NCBI GenBank assembly: GCA_964487285.1
Contig: CAZAPZ010000097.1
Coordinates: forward strand, 1 to 5,875
From: CAZAPZ01 sp964487285
Lineage (GTDB): Bacteria; Campylobacterota_A; Desulfurellia; JAADFJ01
Length of the DNA stretch: 5,875 nucleotides
Direction of reading: 5' to 3'
Both the position numbers and the translations under genes were made by a program. Below, in pieces: positions 5,276 to 5,875 of this stretch. How positions within the stretch are numbered: the stretch's first letter is position 1; every line of letters begins with the position of its first letter. Under the pieces are notes generated by a model that saw nothing but the letters and a program-made list of their open reading frames with translations, had not been told where the DNA came from and made no database searches.

Positions 5276-5875
5276 CTTTCTCCTCCTCTAAGGCACAATC
5301 AGACTTCTTTATCTTTCTCCTATGTTTAAACAACTTTACCGCAAGCTCTGCAGGGCCTGAAATCAGATATGCAAATGATATTACCGGAATCGCTATCGTT
5401 GGCCTCATAGCTACAAGTATAATTGCAATTGTAGTAGTAGTAAAAAGAAAAAGAGATAATTTTCTGCTTATAGTTATATCCTTGAATCCCTCATAACGAA
5501 TATTAGAAATCATAAGGTATGAAATGGCCAGCATAGGCAGTATAAATAGTTCTTTATATGCATTGAGAGAGAACTGGTAAAAGATCAATGTACAGGATGC
5601 AACAACTAAGGCAGCCCCTGGAATGGGAAAACCAAAGAATCGATCTGAATGTTTTGTAATATTAAATTTAGCCAACCTCAAAGCACCGGCAAGAAGATAT
5701 ACCATTGACACTACAATACCGAGGTTGCCATTTGAAGAATAAAACAAACTATAAAACAGTACAGCCGGCGCTACACCAAAAGATACAAGATCGGAAAGAG
5801 AGTCATATTCAAAGCCAAAACTGCTTGTGGCTCCTACGAGGCGGGCAATTTTACCATCCAAATTATCAAAAACAA
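5268..5875 (-). CDS. pssA: CDP-diacylglycerol-serine O-phosphatidyltransferase, start outside window
   Basis: Membrane enzyme that joins CDP-diacylglycerol and serine to make phosphatidylserine, the precursor of phosphatidylethanolamine. The reading frame is still open at the right edge (visible start VFDNLDGK), so the true N-terminus is missing. A frame start at the TTG of 5859-5861 would cut the active-site motif and is not the real start. The CDP-alcohol phosphatidyltransferase signature D-G-x2-A-R-x8-G-x3-D-x3-D is complete: DGKIAR, then G, then the D in FEYDSLSD and the final D. The RLAKFN...FFGFPIPGAA segment and SNIRYEGFKD are typical of the Bacillus-type PssA rather than of PgsA. Several hydrophobic segments follow, and the tail is charged (KHRRKIKK...EEEKDA). 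The stop overlaps leuA by 8 nt, and the leuA ribosome site lies inside this gene. A phosphatidylserine decarboxylase gene (psd) would be expected just beyond the right edge. Confidence 0.93.
   Translation of the reverse strand, partial: VFDNLDGKIARLVGATSSFGFEYDSLSDLVSFGVAPAVLFYSLFYSSNGNLGIVVSMVYLLAGALRLAKFNITKHSDRFFGFPIPGAALVVASCTLIFYQFSLNAYKELFILPMLAISYLMISNIRYEGFKDITISRKLSLFLFTTTTIAIILVAMRPTIAIPVISFAYLISGPAELAVKLFKHRRKIKKSDCALEEEKDA
5282..5287 (-). promoter_or_regulatory. Ribosome binding site of leuA
   Basis: AGGAGG on the minus strand lies six bases before the leuA ATG, within the last codons of pssA. It is a perfect anti-Shine-Dalgarno match. It fixes the leuA start and shows that the organism uses canonical ribosome sites, which makes their absence before glk and the HAD gene more notable. 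Confidence 0.85.

Noticed and set aside
5859..5861. TTG as the start of pssA
   Set aside because: The frame is open upstream with VFDN, matching the family's FD-x-LDG motif, so the true start is outside the window.
1..5875. CRISPR array, tRNA or rRNA genes, riboswitch, phage or defence genes
   Set aside because: No spaced identical repeats, cloverleaf, rRNA-like conserved stretch or recognisable defence domain was seen on either strand.

Overview
The window is a compact, AT-rich bacterial segment in which every supportable gene lies on the minus strand, so transcription runs from right to left. Bacterial signs are the strong Shine-Dalgarno site before leuA, overlapping start and stop codons, and a GGDEF diguanylate cyclase. 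The pssA-leuA order and the small four-cysteine protein fit my recollection of Deltaproteobacteria and Nitrospirota-like lineages. I cannot confirm taxonomy from the sequence alone.

Right part (5875 down to 1523) is a probable single transcription unit of five genes. In order of transcription they are pssA (phosphatidylserine synthase, start cut off by the window edge), leuA (2-isopropylmalate synthase), a 54-residue four-cysteine protein, a HAD hydrolase of the pyrimidine 5'-nucleotidase type, and a cytosolic diguanylate cyclase with an unrecognised helical N-terminal half. pssA/leuA overlap by 8 nt and leuA/Cys gene by 11 nt. The HAD stop codon abuts the cyclase start codon (TAG-ATG). Only the 65-nt stretch before the HAD gene breaks this packing. 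The unit therefore combines phospholipid synthesis, leucine synthesis, nucleotide dephosphorylation and c-di-GMP signalling. This looks like shared transcription rather than one pathway.

Middle part (1522 to 1212) is a 311-nt gap upstream of a stand-alone glucokinase gene, glk. It carries a plausible sigma70-type promoter, a good ribosome binding site and two tiny ORFs. The first stop overlaps the second start (TGATG), and the second stop overlaps the glk start (ATGACTGA). glk has no Shine-Dalgarno site of its own, so it may be translated by coupling through these ORFs, or without a leader from an extended -10 element directly before its ATG. This upstream structure and the small cysteine protein are the most unusual things here.

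Left edge (206 to 1) has no supportable gene. It holds a degenerate 24-nt-period direct repeat that looks like the end of an insertion element, with the element presumably lying off the left edge.
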